Below, piece by piece: positions 5,914-14,623 of a stretch of DNA of 22,800 bases. Position 1 is the stretch's first letter. Each line of letters begins with the position of its first letter. Source of the stretch: DATNIB01 sp035604685 (GTDB taxonomy: Bacteria > Actinomycetota > Acidimicrobiia > Acidimicrobiales > RAAP-2). The DNA lies in assembly GCA_035604685.1 (NCBI GenBank), contig DATNIB010000044.1, forward strand, positions 1 through 22,800, written 5' to 3'. Below the pieces are notes generated by a model. That model was not told the DNA's origin, did no database searches, and saw nothing but the letters and a program-made list of their open reading frames with translations. A program made the position numbers and the translations under genes.

Positions 5914-7455
5914 TCAGCGTGCCTTGGGAGGGGTGACCCGGCCGCCCTTCTTCTTCTTGTTCCGCTGGCCCGCCGGGGGTACCCGCCCGGGGCGGCTGGG
6001 CGGGTCGAGCCGCGGCTGGCCCGAACCCTCACCCGACCCCACGCCGCGCAGCAGCTCGGAGAGTTCGCCGCCCGCCCCCGGGTCGCCCAGGGCGGGGAGG
6101 CCACCGCCGGGGCCGCCCAGCCGGCCGCCGAGCAGGCCCGAGAGGCGCCCCATGCCGCCGGGCGCCCCGGGCCCGCCGGCGCCGCGCATGAGCTTCTGCA
6201 TCTCCTTGAACTGCTTCAGCAGCTGGTTCACGTCCTGGGTGCTGGTGCCGCTCCCCCGGGCGATCCGCAGACGGCGCGACCCGTCGATGATCGCCGGCTC
6301 GACTCGCTCGGCCGGCGTCATCGAGCGAACGATGGCCTCGACCCGGTTGACCTCGCGGTCGTCGATCTGGTCGGCCGCGGCGCGCACGTCCTTCGACATC
6401 CCCGGCAGCAGCTTCATGATCCCGCCCAGCGAGCCGAGCTTCTTCACCTGCTGGAGCTGCTCCACCAAGTCCTCGAGGGTGAAGCGTCCCGAGAGCAGCC
6501 GGCTGGCCGAGCGGGCGACCACCTCCTCGTCCATCGTGCGCTCGGCCTGCTCGATGAGGCTGAGCACGTCCCCCATCCCGAGGATCCGGTCCGCCATGCG
6601 GTCCGGATGGAACAGGTCGAAGTCGCCCAGCTTCTCGCCGGTCGAGGCGAAGACGATCGGGCGGCCGACCACCTCTTTCACCGACAACGCGGCGCCGCCC
6701 CGCGCGTCGCCGTCGAGCTTGGTGACGATCACCCCGTCGAGCTCGAGGGTGGCATGGAACGCGGACGCCGTCGCCACCGCGTCCTGCCCGGTCATGGCGT
6801 CGACGACGAGGAACGTGTAGTGCGGCTCGACCGCACGCGAGATGTCCCGCACCTCGCGCATGAGCGCCTCGTCGATGGCCAGGCGGCCCGCGGTGTCGAC
6901 GATGCAGACGTCGCGCCCCAGTCGCCGGGCCTCGGCCAGACCGGCCCGGGCCACGCGCACCGGATCGCTCGGCTCGCTGAAGACGGTGACGCCGGCCTGC
7001 GCGCCGAGCACCCGCAACTGCTCGACCGCCGCGGGTCGCTGGAGGTCGGCACCGACCAGCATCGGGTGGCGGCCCTGCTGCTTCCACCACTGGGCCAACT
7101 TGGCCGCGGTGGTGGTCTTGCCCGAGCCCTGGAGGCCGGCCAACAGCACGACCGTCGGCGGACGCGAGGCGTAGGTCAGGCGGAGGGCCTCACCGCCCAG
7201 CACCCGGACCAGTTCCTCGTGAACCGCCTTGATGACCTGTTGGCCGGGGGTCAGGCTCTTGGAGAGCGCCGCCCCCACGCACCGGGCCCGCACGGCCTCG
7301 GTGAAGCCGCGCACGACGCCCTGCTCGACGTCCGCCTCGAGCAGGGCCGTCGAGATGTCGGCGAGCGCCTCGTCGAGGTCCGCCTCGGAGAGCCGGCCCC
7401 GCCCCCGCAGGCGGCCGGCGATCCGCTCGAGCCGGTCCGAGAGCGCGTCGAACAT
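5914..7455 (-). CDS. ffh: signal recognition particle protein Ffh
   Basis: A 513-residue Ffh/SRP54, a GTPase that binds signal sequences of nascent membrane proteins together with 4.5S RNA and docks with FtsY. The N domain spans about 1-90. The G domain has G1 GLQGSGKTTT at 107-116, DTAGR at 187-191 and TKLDGDARGG at 245-254. The M domain has RRLRIARGSGT at about 394-404, the RNA-binding element. After about residue 425 comes a Gly/Pro-rich, then Lys-rich tail (RNKKKKGG) of some 85 residues, longer than usual. It lies 21 bases after ftsY, which is its receptor, so the pair is likely cotranscribed. No clear ribosome-binding site precedes the ATG. Confidence 0.98.
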   Translation of the reverse strand: MFDALSDRLERIAGRLRGRGRLSEADLDEALADISTALLEADVEQGVVRGFTEAVRARCVGAALSKSLTPGQQVIKAVHEELVRVLGGEALRLTYASRPPTVVLLAGLQGSGKTTTAAKLAQWWKQQGRHPMLVGADLQRPAAVEQLRVLGAQAGVTVFSEPSDPVRVARAGLAEARRLGRDVCIVDTAGRLAIDEALMREVRDISRAVEPHYTFLVVDAMTGQDAVATASAFHATLELDGVIVTKLDGDARGGAALSVKEVVGRPIVFASTGEKLGDFDLFHPDRMADRILGMGDVLSLIEQAERTMDEEVVARSASRLLSGRFTLEDLVEQLQQVKKLGSLGGIMKLLPGMSKDVRAAADQIDDREVNRVEAIVRSMTPAERVEPAIIDGSRRLRIARGSGTSTQDVNQLLKQFKEMQKLMRGAGGPGAPGGMGRLSGLLGGRLGGPGGGLPALGDPGAGGELSELLRGVGSGEGSGQPRLDPPSRPGRVPPAGQRNKKKKGGRVTPPKAR

Positions 7456-7476
7456 GGAGCGGTCAGGCTACCGGGC

Positions 7477-8559
7477 TCACGCGCCGAGGAGCGCATCGAC
7501 GAAAGCGTCCGGCTCGAATGCGAGGAGGTCCTCCGGTCCCTCGCCCACGCCGACCAGCTTGACCGGCAGGCCGAGCACGCGCTGGACCGCCAACACCACG
7601 CCCCCCTTGGCCGTCCCGTCGAGCTTGGTGAGCACGATGCCGGTGACGCCGACGGCCGCCGCGAACTCCCGGGCCTGGACCACCCCGTTCTGCCCGGTCG
7701 TGGCGTCGAGCACGAGGAGGACCTCGGACACGGCACCGGGCGGGCGGTCGGCGATCCGGCGGATCTTCTTCAATTCCTCGACCAGGTTGACCCGGTTGTG
7801 GAAGCGACCGGCGGTGTCCGCCAGCACGAGGTCGTTCCCCCGGGCCGCCGCGCGCTGGATGGCGTCGAAGACGACCGCGCTCGGGTCACCGCCCTCGGCC
7901 CCCGACACGATGTCGGCGCCGCTGCGCTCCGCCCACAACCGCAGCTGCTCGCCGGCGGCCGCCCGGAAGGTGTCCCCGGCCGCCAGCAGGACGGAGCGGC
8001 CGGCGGCCATCTGCTGGCGGGCCACCTTGCCGATCGTGGTGGTCTTGCCGACCCCGTTCACGCCGACGAACAGCCAGACGTTGGTCACGCCGGGCTCGGT
8101 CAAGAGGTGCAGGGTGCGGTCGCCCTGCCCCAAGAGCTCGAGCAACTCGGCCCGCAGGGCGTCGAGCAGGCCCGGCCCCGAGGCCCGGCGTCCGAGCCGT
8201 TCGCGCAGCGTGGCCAGCACCAGGTCGGTCGTCTCCACCCCCACATCGGCGCCGAGCAACGTCTCTCGCAGCTCGCCCAGCCCGGTCGTGTCGAGGTCGG
8301 TCTGCCGGCGCAGCGCCCGCAGGGAGGAGAACGCGCCCCGGGTCTTGCCGAGCCCGTCGTGCCAGCCCGCGGGCCGCACTTCGACGACGGCCCCCGCCGG
8401 TGCGGCCGCCTCGACCGGGCGCGACGGCTCGACCTCGAACGGGTGCTCGGGGCTCTCGGTGGCCTCGAAGCTCGGGGGTCGGTGCCGGGTTCGCACGACC
8501 ACCGCGGTCACGACCCCGAGCGCCACCACGACGGAGATGACGATCCACGCGACGACCAC
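7477..8559 (-). CDS. ftsY: signal recognition particle receptor FtsY
   Basis: A 360-residue FtsY, the membrane receptor for Ffh-ribosome complexes. The G-domain motifs are GVNGVGKTTT at 166-175, DTAGR at 248-252 and TKLDGTAKGG at 311-320, with the FtsY-type GDTFRAAAGEQL at about 195-206. Residues 3-23 form a hydrophobic transmembrane segment, followed by an acidic/Pro-rich linker to about 65. An N-terminal membrane anchor is common in actinobacterial FtsY and differs from the anchor-less E. coli A domain. The start is GTG at 8559; the ribosome-binding site is weak. It is directly followed by ffh. Confidence 0.97.
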   Translation of the reverse strand: MVVAWIVISVVVALGVVTAVVVRTRHRPPSFEATESPEHPFEVEPSRPVEAAAPAGAVVEVRPAGWHDGLGKTRGAFSSLRALRRQTDLDTTGLGELRETLLGADVGVETTDLVLATLRERLGRRASGPGLLDALRAELLELLGQGDRTLHLLTEPGVTNVWLFVGVNGVGKTTTIGKVARQQMAAGRSVLLAAGDTFRAAAGEQLRLWAERSGADIVSGAEGGDPSAVVFDAIQRAAARGNDLVLADTAGRFHNRVNLVEELKKIRRIADRPPGAVSEVLLVLDATTGQNGVVQAREFAAAVGVTGIVLTKLDGTAKGGVVLAVQRVLGLPVKLVGVGEGPEDLLAFEPDAFVDALLGA

Positions 8560-8612
8560 GGCCGACCGAGCCTACCGGCCCCAGCCGACCGGGCTCCGCG
8601 GCGCGGTGCCGC

Positions 8613-9509
8613 TCAGTCGGCCCAAAAGGCGCGCAGCCCGTCCGCCGCGGCCTCGCCCTGCCGGGCCCCGGCCGCGGCGGCGGCCGGGCCGAGCGAGGGG
8701 TCCATGAGGTTCATGCCCATCACCGCCGCGGACTCGGGGTCCGGCGACAGCACCTCGACGGTCCCGCCCGCCTCGCGCACCGTCTCGATCTCGCGGTCAC
8801 CGCGGGCCCGCATGGCGGCGAAGCCGGGGGCGTCCGCCCCCGCCCGGGCACCACCCATGAGCGTGACGAGGAGCACCCGCTCCTGGCCGGCCGCCAGGTC
8901 CACGCTGGCGCCCGAGCGCACGCCCCCGTCCATGTAGCGGCGGCCGGCGATGGTGATCGGCGGGAAGATGCCGGGGACGGCACACGAGGATGCCACCGCG
9001 CGGTCGAGCTCGGCCCCCGAGCCGGGGTCCCACACCTTGAACTCCCCGGTCTCGGCGTCGACCGCGGTGCAGCGGAAGGCCGCCGGCCACCGCTCCCCGG
9101 CCAGGTAGCGGAACCGCTCGACGAACCGGTCCTCGGGGAACGTCTCGGCCTCGAGCGCGAACCGCCCGACCACCCGCCGCGTCTCTTGGGGCGACCCGTC
9201 CTCCTTCGCCGCCTCGGCCAGGAGCTCCATGAGCCGGGCCATGCGGTCGGTCGGGCCGCCGCCGCCGCCGCCCGTCCCCTCGGGCGCGGCGTCGGCCGCC
9301 TGGACGCCTGCGGCCTCGTAGCGGGCCAACTGCTCCTCGAGGTCGCGCCGGAGGGCCAGCTGGGCACCGACCGCCGACCCGGCCGAGGTGCCCAAGATCA
9401 GCTGGGCGTCGGCCAGCACCACGCCGCGGCGCGCCAGGCCCGCCGCCAGCCCCGTCTGCCAGGCGATCCCGACCGGGCCGCCACCGCTCAACACGAGCGC
9501 CTTGGACAT
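8613..9509 (-). CDS. patatin-like phospholipase family protein
   Basis: A 298-residue protein with the complete patatin signature: oxyanion-hole GGGPVG at 9-14, nucleophile elbow GTSAG at 40-44 with Ser42, and DGG at 194-196 with Asp194 completing the Ser-Asp dyad. Such enzymes hydrolyse acyl ester bonds in phospholipids or neutral lipids. There is no signal peptide or membrane segment, so it is probably cytoplasmic or peripheral. A run of glycines (80-85) sits in the loop after the first helical region. ATG 9509 is chosen over the GTG at 9521 because GGAG lies five bases upstream and the fold begins immediately. It lies 28 bases after smc and 53 bases before ftsY, so it is embedded in the housekeeping transcript; its link to those genes is unknown. 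Confidence 0.92.
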   Translation of the reverse strand: MSKALVLSGGGPVGIAWQTGLAAGLARRGVVLADAQLILGTSAGSAVGAQLALRRDLEEQLARYEAAGVQAADAAPEGTGGGGGGPTDRMARLMELLAEAAKEDGSPQETRRVVGRFALEAETFPEDRFVERFRYLAGERWPAAFRCTAVDAETGEFKVWDPGSGAELDRAVASSCAVPGIFPPITIAGRRYMDGGVRSGASVDLAAGQERVLLVTLMGGARAGADAPGFAAMRARGDREIETVREAGGTVEVLSPDPESAAVMGMNLMDPSLGPAAAAAGARQGEAAADGLRAFWAD

Positions 9510-9537
9510 CGTCCCTCCCACTGTTCTGTGCCGGGCC

Positions 9538-12500
9538 TCAGGAGGCGGCGCGCTGACTCTCGCGCTCGACCTTCTGGCTCAGCACCTGCGACGAGCCACC
9601 CGGTGCCATGGTCACGCCGTAGAGCGCGTTGGCCGCCTCCATGGTCCGCTTCTGGTGGGAGACGATGATCAGCTGCGCCTCGGTGCGGAACTCGTCGACC
9701 AGACCCAAGAACCGGTGCAGGTTCACGTCGTCGAGCGCCGCCTCGACTTCGTCCATCAGGTAGAAGGGCGTCGGCCGGCTCCGGAACACCGCGAAGAGGA
9801 ACGCGAGGGCCGACAGCGCGCGCTCGCCACCCGAGAGCAGCGACACGCGCCGCACGTTGCGCCCCGCCGGTCGCACCTCGATCTCGATGCCGGTGTTCAG
9901 GAGATCCTCTGGATCGGTGAGCGTGAGCCGGCCGGTGCCGCCCGGGAACAGCGTCGAGACGAGCGAGGAGAAGTGCTCGTTCACGTCGGCCATCGCCTCG
10001 GCGAAGGTCTCCTCGATCTGGCGGTCGAGCGTGCGGACGACCTCTTGGAGCTCCCGGCGCGCGGACCGCACGTCAGTGACCTGTGCGTCCAGCTCGCGGT
10101 GGCGCTCCTCGAGCGCTCCCAGCTCCTCCAGGGCGAGCGGGTTGATCGGGCCGAGCGCGCCGAGCGCCTCGGTCAGCTGTGCGAGGCGCGCCTCTGGGTT
10201 GGTGTTCTCTTCGAGCTCGGGCGGCGCCATGGCCATGACCGCGTCGGGCTGGCTCGCCAGCTCCCGGCGCACGGTGTCCTCCAACGTCTCCGTCCGCAGC
10301 GCGACCTCGGCCGACTCGAGGTCGAGCGAGCGCTGCCGGTCGCGCACGACGCCGAGCCGGCGCTCGACCGCCCCCCGGTCGCGCCGCAGGGCCTCGAGCC
10401 GCTCGCCCCCGGCCCGCACCGCCGCCTGCTGGCTCTGGTACTCGCGCCGAAGCCCGTCCAGCAGCCCGTCCAGCCGCTGCTGCACGGTCGCCACCACCTC
10501 GGCCAGGCGCTCGTGCGCCCGTTGGGCCGCCTCCAGCCGGTGCCGGCGGGCCGCCGCCTCGGCGCGCTCGTCGGCGTGCCCGACCAGGCGGCGTTCGATC
10601 TCGGCCAAGCGGTCGGCCAGCACCCGTTGCCGTTCGGTCAGGCCGGCCGCGGCCATCTCGACCCGGCGACCGGCGTCGTCCGCCTCGGCCAGCCGAGCAT
10701 CGAGGACCTCTCGGGCCGCCGCGGCCTCCGTCGTGCGGGCCGCCGCGGCCTCGACGCGGCCGGCCAAGTCCGCGATCTCGGCCTCCGCCGCGCCGAGCGC
10801 CGCCGTGGCCTCGGCCACTCGGGCGTCGCTCTCCTCGCCGGCCGCGCGCGCGTCGTCGAGCTCGCGCGATCCGCTGGTGCGGTCCTCGCCCAGCCGCTGC
10901 TGCTCGGCCTCGAGCGTGCGCGACTCGGCCGCCTGCTGCTCCACCCGCCGCACCGCGGCCAGCTCGGCCTCTCGCGCTTGCTCGGCGGCGCCCCGCGCCT
11001 CCCGCAGCTGTCCCATTGCCAGGTCCGCCGCCGTCGCCGCAGTGTCGGACTGCGCGGCGGCGCGCTCGACGGCGGCCCCCGACACCACGCCGTCGGGCGA
11101 GCTCACATGCCAGCCCGACCGAGCGAAGCGATCGCCCTCCGCGGTCACGACGACGAGGTCCGGGCGCTCGAGGGCGAGGTCGATGGCGGCCTCCCAGCCC
11201 TCGGCGCGGACTGCGGCGCCGATCATCTGATCGAGCACGGTGTCGACCCCGCCTGCACCTGGGCGCGCCCGGACGTGCGGTCGCACCGGCGCCGCGCCCG
11301 CGGGCAACGCCCCGGGCTCGGGCGTCCAGCGGTTGGCGGCGCCGTCGGTCGCGGCCGCCAGCAGCGCGCCGGTCGCGCCCCCCCGGCGGAGCCGGTCGAG
11401 GGCCTCCCGGGCCGCCGCGCGTCCGTCGACCACGACGGCGGCGATGGACGCCCCGGCGGCGGCCTCGAAGGCGGCCTCCCATCCGGGATCGATGTCGACG
11501 AGCTCGGACAGGGAGCCCACGACGCCCGCGATCCCGGCCAGCAGGTGGCGGCCAGCCGAACCCTGCAGCTCCTGCAGCGCGCGGGTCAGCGCTTCGGCGC
11601 GCGCCGCGCTCCGGTGCCGTTGCTCTTCGGTCCGCTGGGAGAGGGCCTCGGCCTCAGCGGCGCGCGTCGCCGCGCGCTGCGCCTGCGCCTGCGCCTCGGC
11701 CAGCTCGCGGCCGCGCCGATCGCCCTGCGCCACCAGCTCGCGGCGGCGTTCTTCTAGTCCGGCGTCGGTCGCCTCCAGCGCCGCCGCGCGCTCTCCCAGC
11801 ACGGCGATCCGTTGGGCGGCCGAGGCTCGGATCCGTTCGGCCTGGGCCACCGATCGGGCCAGCAGCTCCTGGCGCGCCGTCGCCGCGGCGAGCAGCTCTT
11901 CCAGTTCGGCCACCTCGGCCCCGTCCCCCCAGGCCGCCCGGTGGGCGCGCTCGGCCTCGGCCAGCGCCGCCTCCTTCGTCTCGACGTCGCGCCGCTCGAC
12001 CGACAGCGCCCCCGCCGACGCCTCGACGTCGGCCAACTCGCCGGCGAGGCGCGCCCCTTCGGCCTCCAGGCTCGAGACGACGTCCATGTCGGCCGCCGCG
12101 TCGAGCGAGGCGGCCAACGAGCGGGCCCGTTCCTTGAGGACGTTCGCCGACCCGCGTGTGCGCTCGACCAGCCCCTGGACGCGGCCGAGGGCGGTCGCCA
12201 GGTCCTCCTCGCGGCGCGAGGACAGCTCGGCCATGGTGCTGGTGGTCGCCTCGTCGAGGCTCTGGAGCGACGCCTCCATCTCCTCGGCTTCCTCGGCCAG
12301 GGCGCGCAGGCCCTCGGTGGCGGTCACCTTCCTCGTCGCCAGGTCGGCCAGCTCGCGGCCGGCCAGGAAGCGCCGGAGCGCCATCCACTCGTCGGCCAGC
12401 GCGGCGTGCGAGCGGGCCGCGGCGGCCTGACGCTCGAGCGGGCGGATCTGCCGGCGCACCTCGCGCACCAGGTCCCCTAGGCGCTCCAAGTTCTCCTGGG

Positions 12501-13050
12501 TGGCGTCGAGCCGCCGCTCGGCGCGCTCCTTGCGCCGGCGGTGCTTGCGGACCCCGGCCGCGTCCTCGACGATGGCCCGGCGGTCCTCGGGACGCGCGTT
12601 CAGCACGGTGTCGAGTTGCCCCTGCCCGATGATCATGTGCTGCTGGCGCCCGACCCCGGTGTCGCTCAGCAGCTCTTGGATGTCGAGCAGCCGGCAGGGG
12701 GCGCCGTTAATGGAGTACTCGCTGTCGCCGGACCGGAAGAGGATCCGGCTGATCGTCACCTCGGCCATGTCGAGCGGGAGCTTCCCCGACGAGTTGTCGA
12801 TGGTGAGGGTGACCTCGGCCCGGCCGAGGGGCGGACGGACCGAGGTGCCGGCGAAGATGACGTCTTCCATCTTCTGGCCGCGGAGCGCCCGGGCCCCCTG
12901 GGCGCCCATGACCCAGGTCACGGCGTCGACGACGTTGGATTTGCCACTCCCGTTGGGCCCGACCACCACCGTGATTCCCGGTTCGAACTCGAGCACCGTC
13001 GGGTCCGCGAACGACTTGAACCCCTTCATGGTGAGGGACTTAAGGAACAT
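9538..13050 (-). CDS. smc: chromosome segregation ATPase SMC
   Basis: A 1170-residue SMC, full length for bacterial condensin; it organises and segregates the chromosome with ScpA and ScpB, which are not in this window. Walker A GPNGSGKS is at 31-38. A long coiled coil follows, interrupted by the hinge at roughly 500-640 (AGIAGVVGSLSELVDI onward), then the returning coil. The C-terminal head has the ABC signature LLSGGERALS from about 1071 and Walker B FYLMDEVEAALDD with the key Asp near 1100. ATG 13050 (MFLKSLTMKGFKSF) is the canonical SMC start; the frame remains open upstream but that part has no SMC character. AGGG nine bases upstream is a weak ribosome-binding site. The coil is Ala/Arg/Glu-rich as expected for high GC. 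Confidence 0.98.
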   Translation of the reverse strand: MFLKSLTMKGFKSFADPTVLEFEPGITVVVGPNGSGKSNVVDAVTWVMGAQGARALRGQKMEDVIFAGTSVRPPLGRAEVTLTIDNSSGKLPLDMAEVTISRILFRSGDSEYSINGAPCRLLDIQELLSDTGVGRQQHMIIGQGQLDTVLNARPEDRRAIVEDAAGVRKHRRRKERAERRLDATQENLERLGDLVREVRRQIRPLERQAAAARSHAALADEWMALRRFLAGRELADLATRKVTATEGLRALAEEAEEMEASLQSLDEATTSTMAELSSRREEDLATALGRVQGLVERTRGSANVLKERARSLAASLDAAADMDVVSSLEAEGARLAGELADVEASAGALSVERRDVETKEAALAEAERAHRAAWGDGAEVAELEELLAAATARQELLARSVAQAERIRASAAQRIAVLGERAAALEATDAGLEERRRELVAQGDRRGRELAEAQAQAQRAATRAAEAEALSQRTEEQRHRSAARAEALTRALQELQGSAGRHLLAGIAGVVGSLSELVDIDPGWEAAFEAAAGASIAAVVVDGRAAAREALDRLRRGGATGALLAAATDGAANRWTPEPGALPAGAAPVRPHVRARPGAGGVDTVLDQMIGAAVRAEGWEAAIDLALERPDLVVVTAEGDRFARSGWHVSSPDGVVSGAAVERAAAQSDTAATAADLAMGQLREARGAAEQAREAELAAVRRVEQQAAESRTLEAEQQRLGEDRTSGSRELDDARAAGEESDARVAEATAALGAAEAEIADLAGRVEAAAARTTEAAAAREVLDARLAEADDAGRRVEMAAAGLTERQRVLADRLAEIERRLVGHADERAEAAARRHRLEAAQRAHERLAEVVATVQQRLDGLLDGLRREYQSQQAAVRAGGERLEALRRDRGAVERRLGVVRDRQRSLDLESAEVALRTETLEDTVRRELASQPDAVMAMAPPELEENTNPEARLAQLTEALGALGPINPLALEELGALEERHRELDAQVTDVRSARRELQEVVRTLDRQIEETFAEAMADVNEHFSSLVSTLFPGGTGRLTLTDPEDLLNTGIEIEVRPAGRNVRRVSLLSGGERALSALAFLFAVFRSRPTPFYLMDEVEAALDDVNLHRFLGLVDEFRTEAQLIIVSHQKRTMEAANALYGVTMAPGGSSQVLSQKVERESQRAAS

Positions 13051-13123
13051 CGCGGCCGACCCTACCAACCCGGCCGAGGAACGCTGCGACATCCGTTCGG
13101 GCCCGCGCGCGCCGTGCGCGGCG

Positions 13124-13138
13124 GCGCCCACCGGGCGC
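13124..13138 (-). terminator. hairpin after the TolB-like gene, possible weak terminator
   Basis: GCGCCC-ACC-GGGCGC forms a perfect six-pair stem with a three-base loop, directly downstream of the TolB-like stop and before smc. There is no U-tract on the minus strand, so it would be at best an actinobacterial-type U-less terminator or an attenuating structure. Confidence 0.3.
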
Positions 13139-13144
13139 TCCCGC

Positions 13145-14581
13145 TCAGCCCGTGGCCTGGCAGCACGACGCACCGAGGGGCAGCCCGTTCAGCAGGTGGG
13201 CGAGGGCGGTGAGCTGGTTTTCCATCAGCGCGAGGGCGTCGAGCTCCTGGCGCGGCACGTTCGCCAGACTGAGGTTGATCGACGCGGGCGCCACCGGCTG
13301 GGGCGGCGCGTGGTCGCCGTCCGCCGGGGCGTCCACCCAGGCGGAAGCCGGACGGCGCGGTGGCGCGATCGGCCGTGCGACCTGCGAGAAGGTGCCGACG
13401 TAGGTGTGGGTGAGCTCACCGGTCGTGAACAAGAGCTCGGTGCCCTGCGGGTTGAAATAGAACTCGGGCACCACCTGGTCGAGGTCGGTCAGCCGGCGGA
13501 TGGCGCCCGTGGCGAGATCCAGCTCGTAGAGGTCGGTGCGGAACTTCGGGTCGAGGATGGTGAGCACGAAGAACGGCCCCGCCACGTCGTTCTCGAAGGG
13601 CGGGTCGTAGCCGGCCTGCTCCGCCGCGCTGACCACCGCCTGGTACCAGGTGGGCGCGGCCCGGCTCGACATCCAGATGACGTCTCTCATGTCGGGGGTG
13701 AACACCGCCTGCTCGTCCCAGCCGGGGTTCCCGTCGGTGAGATGCGTCACCTTGGGGTGTTGCGGCGACGCCCCGTCGCCGTGGAGGCGCAGGAAGTACA
13801 GCTCGGTGTTGAGCCAGCCGATGCGCGGGTGGCCGTCCGAGCTGAACGACGTGTACAGCACACCGCTGCCGTCGGGCGCCCATACCTGGGTCTCGTACGC
13901 GTTGTCGCCGCCGGGGGCGACCACGGTCACCGGCCCCAGCTGCGGCCGCCCGCCGACCACCGAGAAGGTGGACAGCAGGATCGTCCACTGGGTGCCGGCG
14001 TCGGCCAGCGGGTTGTACTCGATGTGGGTCCAGATGAGCTGGCGCCCGTCGGGCGACCAGGCGGGGTGGTAGTTGTCGTAAGGCTCCCCCGACGACTGGA
14101 ACGGGGAGCCCGGGCCGGTCAGCCGGGTCAGGTGGCTCCCGTCGGGGCGCATGGCGTAGAGGTCGCTCCCGATACCGCCGAGGCAGGGCGCGCCGAAGGT
14201 CGCGCTCTGGCCGCGGAACGAGCAGAAGAGGATCCAGTCGCCCTGCGGTCGTTCCTGGGGGAAGCCGTTGGGCCCCGGCTGGCCGCAGGTGAGACAGGAC
14301 ATCTTCGACCCGTCGAGGCGAGAGACGTAGATCTGGGAGACCCCGGCGGGATCCTTCTCGTTGGAGAGGACCCGGCCGTCGGCCGTCCAGGACGGGTCCT
14401 GCCCGAACAGGTGGGGGTTGACGTGGGTGGTGAAGCGCGCGGTGAAGAAGGGGTTGGCCGACGGCGCGGCGCCGGCCGACGGGAGGCCGAGGGCCGCCAG
14501 CGCGACGGCCGCGATCGCCAACCCGCGGCCGGCGGCGGTCCGCCACGCCGGGCGCGCCGGGGGCGGCACCGTTCCGGTCAT
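13145..14581 (-). CDS. secreted TolB-like beta-propeller protein of unknown function
   Basis: A 478-residue protein with a signal peptide: basic residues around 13-19, a hydrophobic core (GLAIAAVALAALGL) and a likely cleavage after AGA near 38. The mature part has repeated propeller blades of the PD40/WD40-like type (AWSPDGRQLIWT, VWAPDGSGVLYT, FNPQGTELLFT, with ATGAIRRLT-type strands). Several Cys are visible in two groups: SCLTC, FCS and APC near 95-135, and a C-terminal SCC. These suggest disulfides in an exported protein. The C-terminal 50 residues lie outside the propeller. TolB-like propellers are often binding platforms, but no partner or enzyme activity is evident. The ATG at 14581 is chosen for the signal peptide; a GTG four codons upstream is equally possible. 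It sits between mutM and smc, 42 bases after mutM. Confidence 0.8.
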   Translation of the reverse strand: MTGTVPPPARPAWRTAAGRGLAIAAVALAALGLPSAGAAPSANPFFTARFTTHVNPHLFGQDPSWTADGRVLSNEKDPAGVSQIYVSRLDGSKMSCLTCGQPGPNGFPQERPQGDWILFCSFRGQSATFGAPCLGGIGSDLYAMRPDGSHLTRLTGPGSPFQSSGEPYDNYHPAWSPDGRQLIWTHIEYNPLADAGTQWTILLSTFSVVGGRPQLGPVTVVAPGGDNAYETQVWAPDGSGVLYTSFSSDGHPRIGWLNTELYFLRLHGDGASPQHPKVTHLTDGNPGWDEQAVFTPDMRDVIWMSSRAAPTWYQAVVSAAEQAGYDPPFENDVAGPFFVLTILDPKFRTDLYELDLATGAIRRLTDLDQVVPEFYFNPQGTELLFTTGELTHTYVGTFSQVARPIAPPRRPASAWVDAPADGDHAPPQPVAPASINLSLANVPRQELDALALMENQLTALAHLLNGLPLGASCCQATG

Positions 14582-14623
14582 CGTCGCGCCCACGCCCGAC
14601 CCGGCCCGCTCAGTGCGCGCGCC

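Noticed and set aside
5686..8937. A 1083-codon open frame on the plus strand
   Set aside because: It lies antisense to rpsP, ffh, ftsY and the patatin gene; its composition (Arg, Gly, Pro, His) is the usual shadow of high-GC codons, and it shows no domain.
9388..11757. A 789-codon plus-strand open frame
   Set aside because: Antisense to smc, which has clear Walker A, signature and Walker B motifs; the plus-strand translation has no recognisable motif.
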